Source: Sulfuricurvum sp. 17-40-25 (GTDB lineage Bacteria; Campylobacterota; Campylobacteria; Campylobacterales; Sulfurimonadaceae). Taken from it: a stretch of DNA of 64,000 nt. Below are positions 46,175 to 53,600 of the stretch, in pieces (positions within the stretch are counted from its first letter, which is position 1; each line of letters starts with the position of its first letter). The stretch spans positions 668-64,667 of the forward strand of contig NCIJ01000008.1 of NCBI GenBank assembly GCA_002282015.1. The letters run 5' to 3'. A model generated the notes under the pieces. That model was not told where the DNA came from. It searched no databases and worked only from the letters and a program-made list of their open reading frames with translations. A program made the translations under genes and the position numbers.

Positions 46175-46194
46175 TATTAGTACTAATTAGTAAT
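46175..46194. promoter_or_regulatory. Putative MarR operator before marR
   Basis: Two overlapping perfect 12-bp palindromes, ATTAGTACTAAT (46176-46187) and TACTAATTAGTA (46181-46192), 31 bases upstream of the marR start. The motif recurs before pirin, which suggests autoregulation plus operon control. Confidence 0.65.
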
Positions 46195-46255
46195 AATGTC
46201 AAGAGTAATTATTGAAATGAGAAATAAATTCTAAACTCACTTTTTCAACAAGACA

Positions 46256-46271
46256 ACTGCCTATACGCTGC
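46256..46271 (+). repeat. 16-bp near repeat, right end of the stress-gene island
   Basis: ACTGCCTATACGCTGC, one mismatch from 43014-43029, followed directly by CCAATAAAAAA. Together with its partner it brackets the marR-to-dioxygenase cluster in direct orientation. Confidence 0.6.
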
Positions 46272-46337
46272 CCAATAAAAAAACATCATAAATAAAAAGA
46301 GAAAGAAACCCTTATATACAAAGGTTTTGAAGAGGGT

Positions 46338-46661
46338 TTAAGCGGCTTTATCCCAGTGCATGTACGCCTCAGGTTGGTAGTAATCGTAGTAGCTTACAAA
46401 ATACTCAACATGATTTTGAGGAAAGAAACTTCTAAACTCACTGTACAGCTGTGCCGCAAGTGTTTTGTTGTGAGTCATGATGATCGTCGGCAGCTGTACG
46501 CTCTCGATCACCTTCGCCATAGTGTACGTTTTACCGCTACCCGTGACACCTTCTAGGGCTACAAAACGCTCACCACCTTTGATAGCACTGCTAAGTGCTT
46601 CGATGGCGACGGGTTGATCACCGGCGCTTTGATATGGGGTATGGACTTTAAAAATCGGCAA
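46338..46661 (-). pseudogene. Truncated uvrB copy (first ~98 codons)
   Basis: From the TTG start the reading frame encodes the same residues as the complete UvrB through [10 protein letters not shown], then switches to MHWDKAA and stops. It keeps Walker A (GVTGSGKT) but lacks all helicase and UVR domains, so repair activity is not possible. Promoter and start region are kept. Synonymous differences include a Ser codon switch (TCG against AGC) in VSYYD, showing that the two copies come from diverged lineages and not from a recent duplication. Confidence 0.92.
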
Positions 46662-46711
46662 TGAATGACGCCTTGCGTTAGTTTCTATAATAATAGGCGA
46701 ATTATAGCGAA
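46370..46711 (-). repeat. uvrB 5' end plus promoter, copy B
   Basis: Direct-repeat partner of 42649-42990. The identity starts at ATGTACGC in the fragment and ends just past the -10 box; beyond that the right flank leads into the TonB receptor gene and the left flank into island DNA. Confidence 0.9.
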
Positions 46712-46735
46712 ATTGATGTTTTCGCTACTATCGTT

Positions 46736-48748
46736 CTAAAGTTTATACAGTAAATTAACCCAAAAAGTTTGTCCCATATACGGTATGTCACTACTATTTG
46801 GTGAATTCAGTGGGAAATAAAGGGTTCTCAGTGTTTTTCCAAAGAGATTCTTGACCCCGAATTCTAGATCAAGATTTTTTGCTACTCCCTTGATTTTTTG
46901 TGTGACATTCACATAATCTTGAGCAGGGATAGAACCATTAGTTCCAACTACAGACGTAGTTGTAGTCAGTACATTGTTAACTCTATTTTTTTTGCCTGTA
47001 TAGTGATACCATAGTGTAGTCGGATACGAGGTATCGCTGTTGATGGTAGCAAATACATTTGCCAAAAAGTTAGCGGAGAGTGCGAACTCACTAGAGTCGT
47101 AGTGATAGTCAGTTCCAGTTCTTGTTAGTTTAACCTCTCCTCTATGTGATTTATAAAAAGCCATATCGGCACCAAGACTTACTGTTTCATAGTTTTTGCT
47201 CAACTCCATCTCAAGCCCATTTACTGTTGTTGGATGCTCAAGATTGATCGTTTCATAGGTGTTATCGTGATAGGTAATCATATTCGAAGTCTTAGTATTA
47301 AATACGGTTGTTTTGATAGAAGAATCGTTTGTTTTAAAAATGTAGGACAACTCAAGCGTATCGGCAATTTCGGATTCAAACTTTTGATCTACACTTTGGT
47401 TATTAGAGGAATATTGTTCTGAAAAGCTAGGTGGTCTAAAGGCTCTTGAATATTGTGCTTTTAAAATATTGGAATCATCATAAATATGAACTAAAGCGAT
47501 TCTTGGAGATAACGCTTTACGTCCATCATTGTAGGTATCATAGCGTGTTCCGATAGTTGCTGTGGTTTTTTCATCCAACTGTATTTCATCTTGAATATAG
47601 AGGGCCTTATTGATTCTGTTTGGGATATCCTTAGGGGATAATAAACTGTTGGTAGTATTCCATGATTGCGTACGATTATTTCTATCAATCGAAAGAACAC
47701 TAGCGTATATCCCACCCAATAATCGATGCGAACCTATGGTTGTTTCTGCTGACCCTTCAGCATATTTTGTACTTTCGGCGTAATCAATGATTCTTTGGCC
47801 ACTATTGGATGGATATATAAGATCGGCACGATTGGTATATTGATTTATGCCGGCTTTTGCGGTTAGCAGAACATTTGAAAATACATCGTACTTTCCTTGT
47901 GCTCCTAATAGGGTATTGATACTGGATTGAACAGGTTTGGTATTATCTAAGGGTATACCGTTTGTTGGATCCCATTGGACGCGAGTATAGTTGTTTTTTG
48001 CTTGCATTCGGTATGCCCAAAAATCAATATTTTTATAAGACGCATCGGCCATCAAAAGATTGTTACCGCTTGCACTTGGGAGGTTACCATGCTCTGATCG
48101 TGATTGACTTGTTGCTGATAAATCCCATCCATCACTTTGCTCAAGCGAGACTATAGTGGAAACTTTTAAATCGTTTTGTTCAAAAAGTCCGTAAGCACCT
48201 ATGCCTTTTCCAAATTTATTACTTTCCATTTGAGATAGGGTTGTAAATACAGCGCCTGCCCCTTTTTTGGTAATAATATTAATGACCCCGTAAATTGCAT
48301 TACCGCCATAAATGGCTGAACCTGGACCTCTGATTATCTCAATGCGCTCAATGGCATCTGTTGGTATGGGAATAACAAGCTGCCCCGTTCCGAGGATGGG
48401 AAGTCCCAATATTTCAGCACTAAAGGGCTTGTCGTTGATCATCCATTTTATTTTATTACCTTGTGACCCATATATGGAACCGGCTCCTCTAAGGGATAGA
48501 GTGGATGAATCAAAGCCTACAATGGTGTCATATGCATTTTGTTCTGCTAGGTTTGTGATACCGAGAGATTTTAATTTTTCACCACTGATTACAGTTACTG
48601 TCCCGGGTACATAATCGGCATTGAGTTTCGTTTTTGTCGCAATTGATGTCATTTCTTCGATGACACTATTGAGATCATCACTATCGTTGGCTGAGAGGAG
48701 TAATTGTGTTAGTAACACAGAGGCAAATAATGCGGGTAGAATCTTCAA
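46736..48748 (-). CDS. TonB-dependent outer-membrane receptor
   Basis: A 670-residue receptor with signal peptide (MKILPALFASVLLTQLLLSA), plug domain (~40-160: ADYVPGTVTVISGEKL, then IPTDAIERIEIIRGPGSAIY and GVINIITKKG) and a 22-strand barrel ending in LLYKL. It imports metal chelates, vitamin B12 or similar cargo with TonB energy; the substrate cannot be told. It may share a transcript with the small Cys-rich gene 82 bases upstream. In the presumed ancestral layout it lay next to uvrB. Confidence 0.9.
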   Translation of the reverse strand: MKILPALFASVLLTQLLLSANDSDDLNSVIEEMTSIATKTKLNADYVPGTVTVISGEKLKSLGITNLAEQNAYDTIVGFDSSTLSLRGAGSIYGSQGNKIKWMINDKPFSAEILGLPILGTGQLVIPIPTDAIERIEIIRGPGSAIYGGNAIYGVINIITKKGAGAVFTTLSQMESNKFGKGIGAYGLFEQNDLKVSTIVSLEQSDGWDLSATSQSRSEHGNLPSASGNNLLMADASYKNIDFWAYRMQAKNNYTRVQWDPTNGIPLDNTKPVQSSINTLLGAQGKYDVFSNVLLTAKAGINQYTNRADLIYPSNSGQRIIDYAESTKYAEGSAETTIGSHRLLGGIYASVLSIDRNNRTQSWNTTNSLLSPKDIPNRINKALYIQDEIQLDEKTTATIGTRYDTYNDGRKALSPRIALVHIYDDSNILKAQYSRAFRPPSFSEQYSSNNQSVDQKFESEIADTLELSYIFKTNDSSIKTTVFNTKTSNMITYHDNTYETINLEHPTTVNGLEMELSKNYETVSLGADMAFYKSHRGEVKLTRTGTDYHYDSSEFALSANFLANVFATINSDTSYPTTLWYHYTGKKNRVNNVLTTTTSVVGTNGSIPAQDYVNVTQKIKGVAKNLDLEFGVKNLFGKTLRTLYFPLNSPNSSDIPYMGQTFWVNLLYKL

Positions 48749-48830
48749 CGTACGTTCCTTGTATAAATACTGTGATTTAAATAAGTATAATTTTAGCTAA
48801 TAATAGCACTTGCTAACTAGAGTGTACACT

Positions 48831-49166
48831 TTAAGCGCAGCCACAACCCGTACCACAGTTGTCATCACCAGACTTATCCGTAGATTCAAGCGTCCACTCA
48901 TCCGTAGAGCCGCAACCAACATCACAACTAACACCAGTACTGCAACCAGAGACAGCAGTGGCATTGATAGCAACTCTAATTACAAAGTTATCACCTTGCG
49001 CTTTTTGGGAATAGAACTTATGCGTACCACAAAACTCTTCATTCATAAATTCAGATAGGATATTGGCATACGCATAGGCTTCTTGCTGGGTGTTAAAGGT
49101 AGTATTATTGGTGTATTCACTTTTTTTAAAACAGGCACATTCGTGTTCCATTTGTACTGTATACAT
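48831..49166 (-). CDS. Small cysteine-rich protein, probable metal binding
   Basis: A 111-residue protein with no signal peptide. Nine cysteines: an N-terminal CAC (10, 12), C46, and a C-terminal run at 75, 81, 85, 104, 108 and 110 (SCDVGCG, CGTGCGC), plus histidines at 8 and 49. This is a metal- or cluster-binding pattern. I do not recognise a named family. The ribosome-binding site before the ATG is good, and it lies between a 68-residue gene and the TonB receptor on the same strand. Confidence 0.75.
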   Translation of the reverse strand: MYTVQMEHECACFKKSEYTNNTTFNTQQEAYAYANILSEFMNEEFCGTHKFYSQKAQGDNFVIRVAINATAVSGCSTGVSCDVGCGSTDEWTLESTDKSGDDNCGTGCGCA

Positions 49167-49234
49167 AAAGCATTTCCTTTGGATTGGTAAATAATGAAGG
49201 CTAAGAATATGCGACTTAGCTGTTCATCGTAGCG

Positions 49235-49441
49235 TTATTTTTTTTCTTCACTTTTCATCAAAAACGCAGTTTCATTGAGCAATTCGATGATAGTGCTTTT
49301 TTCTTTATCGGTTAATGATCCTGCACCTTCGAACAAGTCCATCTCTCTCAAAGCCTCTAGTACATGTCCTTTGGCGGTAACATAGGCACTTTTTGCCTGC
49401 GGACTCAATGCTTCTAATTTTAGGTGGTTTTCTTTAGTCAT
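49235..49441 (-). CDS. Small helical protein of unknown function
   Basis: A 68-residue soluble, charged, mostly helical protein (MTKENHLKLEALSPQAKSAY...). No family recognised. The frame is open, AGGAG lies before the ATG, and same-strand neighbours (kinase upstream, Cys-rich gene downstream) support a real gene. Confidence 0.6.
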   Translation of the reverse strand: MTKENHLKLEALSPQAKSAYVTAKGHVLEALREMDLFEGAGSLTDKEKSTIIELLNETAFLMKSEEKK

Positions 49442-49516
49442 CGTATGACTCCTATTTTCAAGATAACCTATTATGCCAAAACTAAAATATGATATACATT
49501 GATGTATGCATTGAGC

Positions 49517-50602
49517 TTAGCGTAAATGCGAGTAAACAACACGAAATATGTTTTGACCATCTCTGTATTCATACTCTAAGGTCATGTGATGCATTTGAAG
49601 AATCGAGTGCACTATGTATAAGCCTAGACCCATTCCATGGTTTTTATTTTTTGTATCCGTATGAAAAGGCTTGAAATATTCAGTTAAAGGCTTTTCGATT
49701 CGTTCTCCATTGGAAATAAAGAGAAGGTTTTCCTCTTCTTCGATAGTAACGTGCCCATCTTTTGAATATTTTAGTCCATTATCAATAAGATTTTTGAGAG
49801 CTAAGCAAAAGAGATCCAAATCAACATTGATTTTCTCAAAAGAGATGTTTCGAAGCTTGATCGTATCGGTTTTTTCAAGCAGAAGCATGTCGATTGATTT
49901 TTGAACAATGATGTTCATCTTGTAGGCGTGCAGGTTGAGTGAGTAGTTGTTGGATACCACTTGTTCAACTTTTGCAAAATCATCTATCAGATGGGTCAGC
50001 TTCTCAAAAATAGTGATTATGCGGTTCTTTTGTTTTTCATCGTCTATGAGTTCACTGACAATTCTCCCCTTCGCAATAGGAGTTTTCAGCTCATGCATGA
50101 TGGTTCGTAAAAAGAGCTGTCTGGATTTTAATTGCTCTTGCGCATCATTGATGTTTTTCATAATGAGATAGTAGATAAACATAAATAAAATCATCACTAA
50201 CACAAAGAGATAAATATCTACGTAACTTCTCTCAAATGTATTGGAGTCATCTTTAAAAAGGATTCTAAAATTTGGAGTGATGATGTGTAAATAATAGTGT
50301 CCATCTGCAGCAATAGTTTCAAATCCTTTTTTTCTCATGATAGGATGTTTTGCGTGGTGTAAAATAGGATGAGGATTCTCAACAAGTCTAAAATTAAAAC
50401 CATACAGGTATTGGGTTGTTTCTTCTTTGGAAAGTCTTTCTTTGTGGATGTGTTCAGCAAGCTTTTCATAATACCGCACTACATGATCGTCTGCTTTTGT
50501 CTCTTGCATTTCATGAAAAGGGAGTATTGCTAAAATCAGGAGTATGAATAAAAAAGCAAAGAGAAGTCTGATCTTGGTTTTGAGAGATAGGGTTATTTTC
50601 AT
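49517..50602 (-). CDS. Sensor histidine kinase (ArsS/OmpR-pair type)
   Basis: A 361-residue membrane kinase. It has an N-terminal helix (~12-30), a periplasmic sensing loop rich in histidines (HHAKHPIMRKK), a second helix (~131-148), the phospho-acceptor box MHELKTPIAKG, then an ATPase domain with N-box NLIDNGLKYS and G-box GMGLGLYIV. The short ATPase domain resembles the ArsS acid sensor of Helicobacter/Campylobacter. It overlaps the regulator gene by 4 bases. Confidence 0.9.
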   Translation of the reverse strand: MKITLSLKTKIRLLFAFLFILLILAILPFHEMQETKADDHVVRYYEKLAEHIHKERLSKEETTQYLYGFNFRLVENPHPILHHAKHPIMRKKGFETIAADGHYYLHIITPNFRILFKDDSNTFERSYVDIYLFVLVMILFMFIYYLIMKNINDAQEQLKSRQLFLRTIMHELKTPIAKGRIVSELIDDEKQKNRIITIFEKLTHLIDDFAKVEQVVSNNYSLNLHAYKMNIIVQKSIDMLLLEKTDTIKLRNISFEKINVDLDLFCLALKNLIDNGLKYSKDGHVTIEEEENLLFISNGERIEKPLTEYFKPFHTDTKNKNHGMGLGLYIVHSILQMHHMTLEYEYRDGQNIFRVVYSHLR

Positions 50603-51261
50603 TGTGTTATTTTATAGCCTAAGCCACGAATGGAGTGTAAGTAACGCGGATTTTTGGAATCATCACCCAGTTTTGTACGAAGTCTGCCAATAATAACGTC
50701 CAAGCTTTTGGAATAGCTGTCGCTTAAACTCTGGCAATCTTCTACAATTTGTTCGCGGGAAACAACGGAATTTTTATTGCGCAGTAGGCAAAACATCACT
50801 TCATATTCTGCATGGGTAAGATCCAAATCGTGTTCTTTGAAGGTGATCTTTAGACGTGATTTATCATAGACAAAGTCACTTTGGAGAGTAGGATGAGCAT
50901 TCTTTTTGATTCGTCTTAAAAGGCTTTGAATGACGGCATACATCTCTTTTGGATCATAGGGCTTTGGCAAATAATAATCAGCCCCCATCTGCAAGCCCAT
51001 GATTTTGTCTGTTGAGTCACTTATTGCACTCGAGATGATGATAGGAATATCGTATTTTTTAACCACTTCGCTACACACTTCAAGCCCATCCATACCGGGA
51101 AGTGTTAGATCTAAGATGAGCAAATCATACTTATCCACCCCTGAGCTTAGAGCCAGGAATGGGTCTTGGAAGTTTGTTATTTTGATATTGTATTTTTCAA
51201 GGTATTCCCCCAAAAAAAGAGAAAAATCGGGATCGTCCTCAATCATTAAAATAGTAATCAT
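50599..51261 (-). CDS. OmpR-family response regulator
   Basis: A 220-residue regulator with a receiver domain (acidic pocket MIEDD, phosphorylated Asp in LLILDLTLPGMDG, Lys in PKPYDP) and a C-terminal winged helix (DSYSKSLDVIIGRLRTKLGD, then YLHSIRGLGYKI). It is cognate to the kinase that follows. It starts 21 bases after the upstream Ser-rich gene, so all three form one operon. A tandem 8-mer repeat ahead of that operon is a candidate binding site. Confidence 0.93.
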   Translation of the reverse strand: MITILMIEDDPDFSLFLGEYLEKYNIKITNFQDPFLALSSGVDKYDLLILDLTLPGMDGLEVCSEVVKKYDIPIIISSAISDSTDKIMGLQMGADYYLPKPYDPKEMYAVIQSLLRRIKKNAHPTLQSDFVYDKSRLKITFKEHDLDLTHAEYEVMFCLLRNKNSVVSREQIVEDCQSLSDSYSKSLDVIIGRLRTKLGDDSKNPRYLHSIRGLGYKITQ

Positions 51262-51282
51262 AACATCTTCCTTATAGTACCA

Positions 51283-51888
51283 TTATGCGTAAAATGACCT
51301 TGTATTATAATTATCGGATTCCTTTAAAACCTGATTCAAAGAGTTAATGACAAATTTTTGGGTATCTTCTTGTGAGAGGGTATTTTCTTGTGAATTATAC
51401 TTGGTAAGAATATCCATTACCTGGGCTTTCGCATCGTCTTTGAGGCTGACGATTTTACTGGTATAATCTAAAATACTCTCAAATGAGGATGAAGTAGTGC
51501 TGGTGGTTGAGTCGTCTTCTTCATCAGAGCTTAGCAGACTCTCTAATAAATCAGTGACACTTGAGATCTCTTCTTGTTTCACAGGGGGTGGGCCCATAGG
51601 TCTTCCCCCTCCATCTCCTTTACCAACACCTGCCAAACTGCCAATCTCTTTAGCATCAAAACCAGAAGCGGACATAACGCTTTCCATCGCTTTAGAGGGT
51701 TCTATTCCTGCTTCTTGCATTGCTGCGACGATCTCTTTTGCATCAGTTGCAGACAATGACTCTGAATCATACTGAGACAGCAAATCGGTTATAAATGCCT
51801 GTTGTTCAGTTGATAAACTGCTGGATTTACTCGTACTGCTCGTTTGCGGTTGATAAACTTGACTGGAACTTATTGAACTGATACTCAT
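51283..51888 (-). CDS. Ser-rich protein of unknown function upstream of a two-component system
   Basis: A 201-residue protein with no signal peptide. It has a low-complexity Ser/Thr/Gln start (MSISSISSSQVYQPQTSSTS), two helical segments that look like degenerate EF-hand helices (~35-80 and ~150-185), a Gly/Pro stretch (GKGDGGGRPMGPPP) and an acidic Ser/Thr run. Unrecognised. It is co-encoded with the regulator and kinase, so it may be a regulated output or an accessory sensor. Confidence 0.65.
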   Translation of the reverse strand: MSISSISSSQVYQPQTSSTSKSSSLSTEQQAFITDLLSQYDSESLSATDAKEIVAAMQEAGIEPSKAMESVMSASGFDAKEIGSLAGVGKGDGGGRPMGPPPVKQEEISSVTDLLESLLSSDEEDDSTTSTTSSSFESILDYTSKIVSLKDDAKAQVMDILTKYNSQENTLSQEDTQKFVINSLNQVLKESDNYNTRSFYA

Positions 51889-51948
51889 GATTAACCCCTT
51901 TTTATTTTAGAAAAGCATACAAGCTTGATTTAAACGTGTATACAATCC

Positions 51949-51966
51949 AAAGTAAATGAAAGTAAA
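51949..51966 (-). promoter_or_regulatory. Tandem repeat, candidate response-regulator box
   Basis: Minus strand TTTACTTT-CA-TTTACTTT: two identical 8-mers with 10-bp periodicity, the usual form of OmpR-family sites. It lies 60-78 bases upstream of the Ser-rich gene, near where the -35 region of a TATGCT (51921-51916) promoter would be. Confidence 0.5.
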
Positions 51967-52075
51967 CACTTTCTAAAAGTGCTTGCCAGTTTTTGTCATG
52001 ATTACAGTGAGATATAGCTAGAAATATTAAATGGTGAAAAACTTAAAAGGTTAATACATACTGTAATAGGGGTTA

Positions 52076-52479
52076 TTTGAATGCCCGTATAGGAGCAGGT
52101 ATCGCACTGCCAACCTATAAGTAACATTGAACAATAACAATAGAGACTACATCACTTCTTTGAACCTGATTTATAGTATGGATAAATTGAATCTGTTTGC
52201 GGGGTATAACTTTACCAAAAATAATGATGATATTTCTGATATAGTTGAGTATCAAAACATGCATGCTATCAGTGCAGGTGTTGGATACTCGGTTACTGAC
52301 AAATTGTATGAATGGATCGTATTCCGGCTTAGACAGTACGACAAAAGACACAATTGAGACTGAGAGCGTATCCGTAATGCTAGCTACAGCTTAAACGAGT
52401 ATTGGTTCACTATTCATATGGTCTGAGCGACTCGACAAGCGATAATGATGTATCTGTTAATCTAGGATACCGTTTCTAA
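52076..52479 (+). pseudogene. Decayed outer-membrane beta-barrel protein
   Basis: Pieces in different frames read as barrel strands: YLNARIGAGIALPTYK, then RDYITSLNLIYSMDKLNLFA with GYNF and HAISAGVGYSVTDKL, then SYSLNEYWF and YSYGLSDSTSDNDVSVNLGY ending RF-stop. The alternating pattern, Gly/Tyr content and terminal Phe are typical of outer-membrane proteins. At least three frame breaks separate the pieces and no N-terminal signal remains. The flanks of the 678-base gap hold regulatory DNA of both neighbours. Confidence 0.65.
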
Positions 52480-52566
52480 TATTTTTTGAAATCCATCTTT
52501 TAAGTAAAATATTTAGGATGATAAGCTAATCTATTTAAATATTAGTATAGTAAAAGGTGGGTAGCA

Positions 52567-53001
52567 ATGAAAATTAAAATGATAATCGCACTTGTTATGT
52601 TATTTAGTATAGGTTTGTGGGGAGGCGAGAGTATTGCTATCGTTAAGAGTGTGAACGGTAATGCTCAAATCAAGAGAGATAGTGCTTATTTGAATCTTGT
52701 AAGAGGCTCAGAACTTCAAACAGGTGATATTGTTCAAACCTCTGATAAGGCAAGTGTTGGGCTTGTATTTAATGATGGTACTGTGCTTTCAGTTGGGCCA
52801 AAGAGTATGTTGGAGCTGAATAAATATCTTTTTAAACCGTCTTCAAAAGAGTATGATTTTGATGTGACGCTTAAAAAGGGAACAACAGCATATGAATCAG
52901 GAAAACTTGGAAAACTCGCGCCTGAAAAAGTTGCTTTTAGAGTTCCTCAAGGTTCCATTGGCGTACGTGGCACCAAGTTTATCGTTGATGTAGAGGAATA
53001 G
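52567..53001 (+). CDS. FecR-domain periplasmic protein
   Basis: A 144-residue protein with a Sec signal peptide (MKIKMIIALVMLFSIGLWG) and one FecR-like domain (SVNGNAQIKRDSAYLNLVRG ... RVPQGSIGVRGTKFIVDVEE). Such domains sit in the periplasm and sense or scaffold. Here there is no anti-sigma membrane part, so it is not a classical FecR. It is first of a three-gene operon with the OmpA-like and CHASE2-HD-GYP genes. Confidence 0.85.
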   Translation: MKIKMIIALVMLFSIGLWGGESIAIVKSVNGNAQIKRDSAYLNLVRGSELQTGDIVQTSDKASVGLVFNDGTVLSVGPKSMLELNKYLFKPSSKEYDFDVTLKKGTTAYESGKLGKLAPEKVAFRVPQGSIGVRGTKFIVDVEE

Positions 53002-53003
53002 GC

Positions 53004-53600
53004 ATGGTTGCTTTTTTAGTATCGGCAGCGATTATTCTGTCTCTTCCATTTTTGGTTTCCTCTCCGAAAACAACCGTTATTTTATTGGATAATAATAAAA
53101 CAAACAGTGCGGTGGATGTTACGACTAAAGCTGGGAAAGTCACCCTGGATAAACCATATGCACAAACTAGTTTATCAGCGACTGATGTAAGTCCAAAGCC
53201 TATAAGTCAAGCTGATGAGGAAGAAATCAATAAGAAATATAAAGGTTTGATGGATGTACTTCCGCATCAACCTGTCAGTATGCTATTTTATTTTGAGGAA
53301 GGTTCCAGTCAGCTTGTGCCAGAATCAAAAGGTCAAATAGGATTACTTATTGAACTAATTAAAAACGAGGAGCCTTGTATTGTGGATATCATTGGTCATT
53401 CTGACACAGCAGGTACTGTACAGAGTAATTATGAGTTAGCATTGAAAAGAGCTCAATCATTAAAAGTTTTTTTAGAAGAGAACCAGGTTGAAATGAAACA
53501 AGTTACTGTACAGTCATATGGGGAAAGCGATCCGCTTATCCCTACAGGAGATAATATTTCGGAACCAAAAAATAGACGTGTTGAAGTTATTGTGCGATAA
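53004..53600 (+). CDS. OmpA-family peptidoglycan-binding protein
   Basis: A 198-residue protein with an N-terminal hydrophobic segment (~1-20, anchor or signal), a linker, and a C-terminal OmpA-like domain (~95-198). Landmarks are DIIGHSDTAGTVQSNYELAL, RAQSLKVFL, VQSYGESDPLIPTGDN and NRRVEVIV, the meso-diaminopimelate binding fold. It likely links the envelope to the cell wall. It starts 2 bases after the FecR stop and abuts the next gene with no gap. Confidence 0.85.
   Translation: MVAFLVSAAIILSLPFLVSSPKTTVILLDNNKTNSAVDVTTKAGKVTLDKPYAQTSLSATDVSPKPISQADEEEINKKYKGLMDVLPHQPVSMLFYFEEGSSQLVPESKGQIGLLIELIKNEEPCIVDIIGHSDTAGTVQSNYELALKRAQSLKVFLEENQVEMKQVTVQSYGESDPLIPTGDNISEPKNRRVEVIVR

Noticed and set aside
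42941-46681. Island as an insertion sequence, integron or prophage
   Set aside because: No transposase, integrase, phage gene or terminal inverted repeats are present; flanks are uvrB copies in direct orientation.
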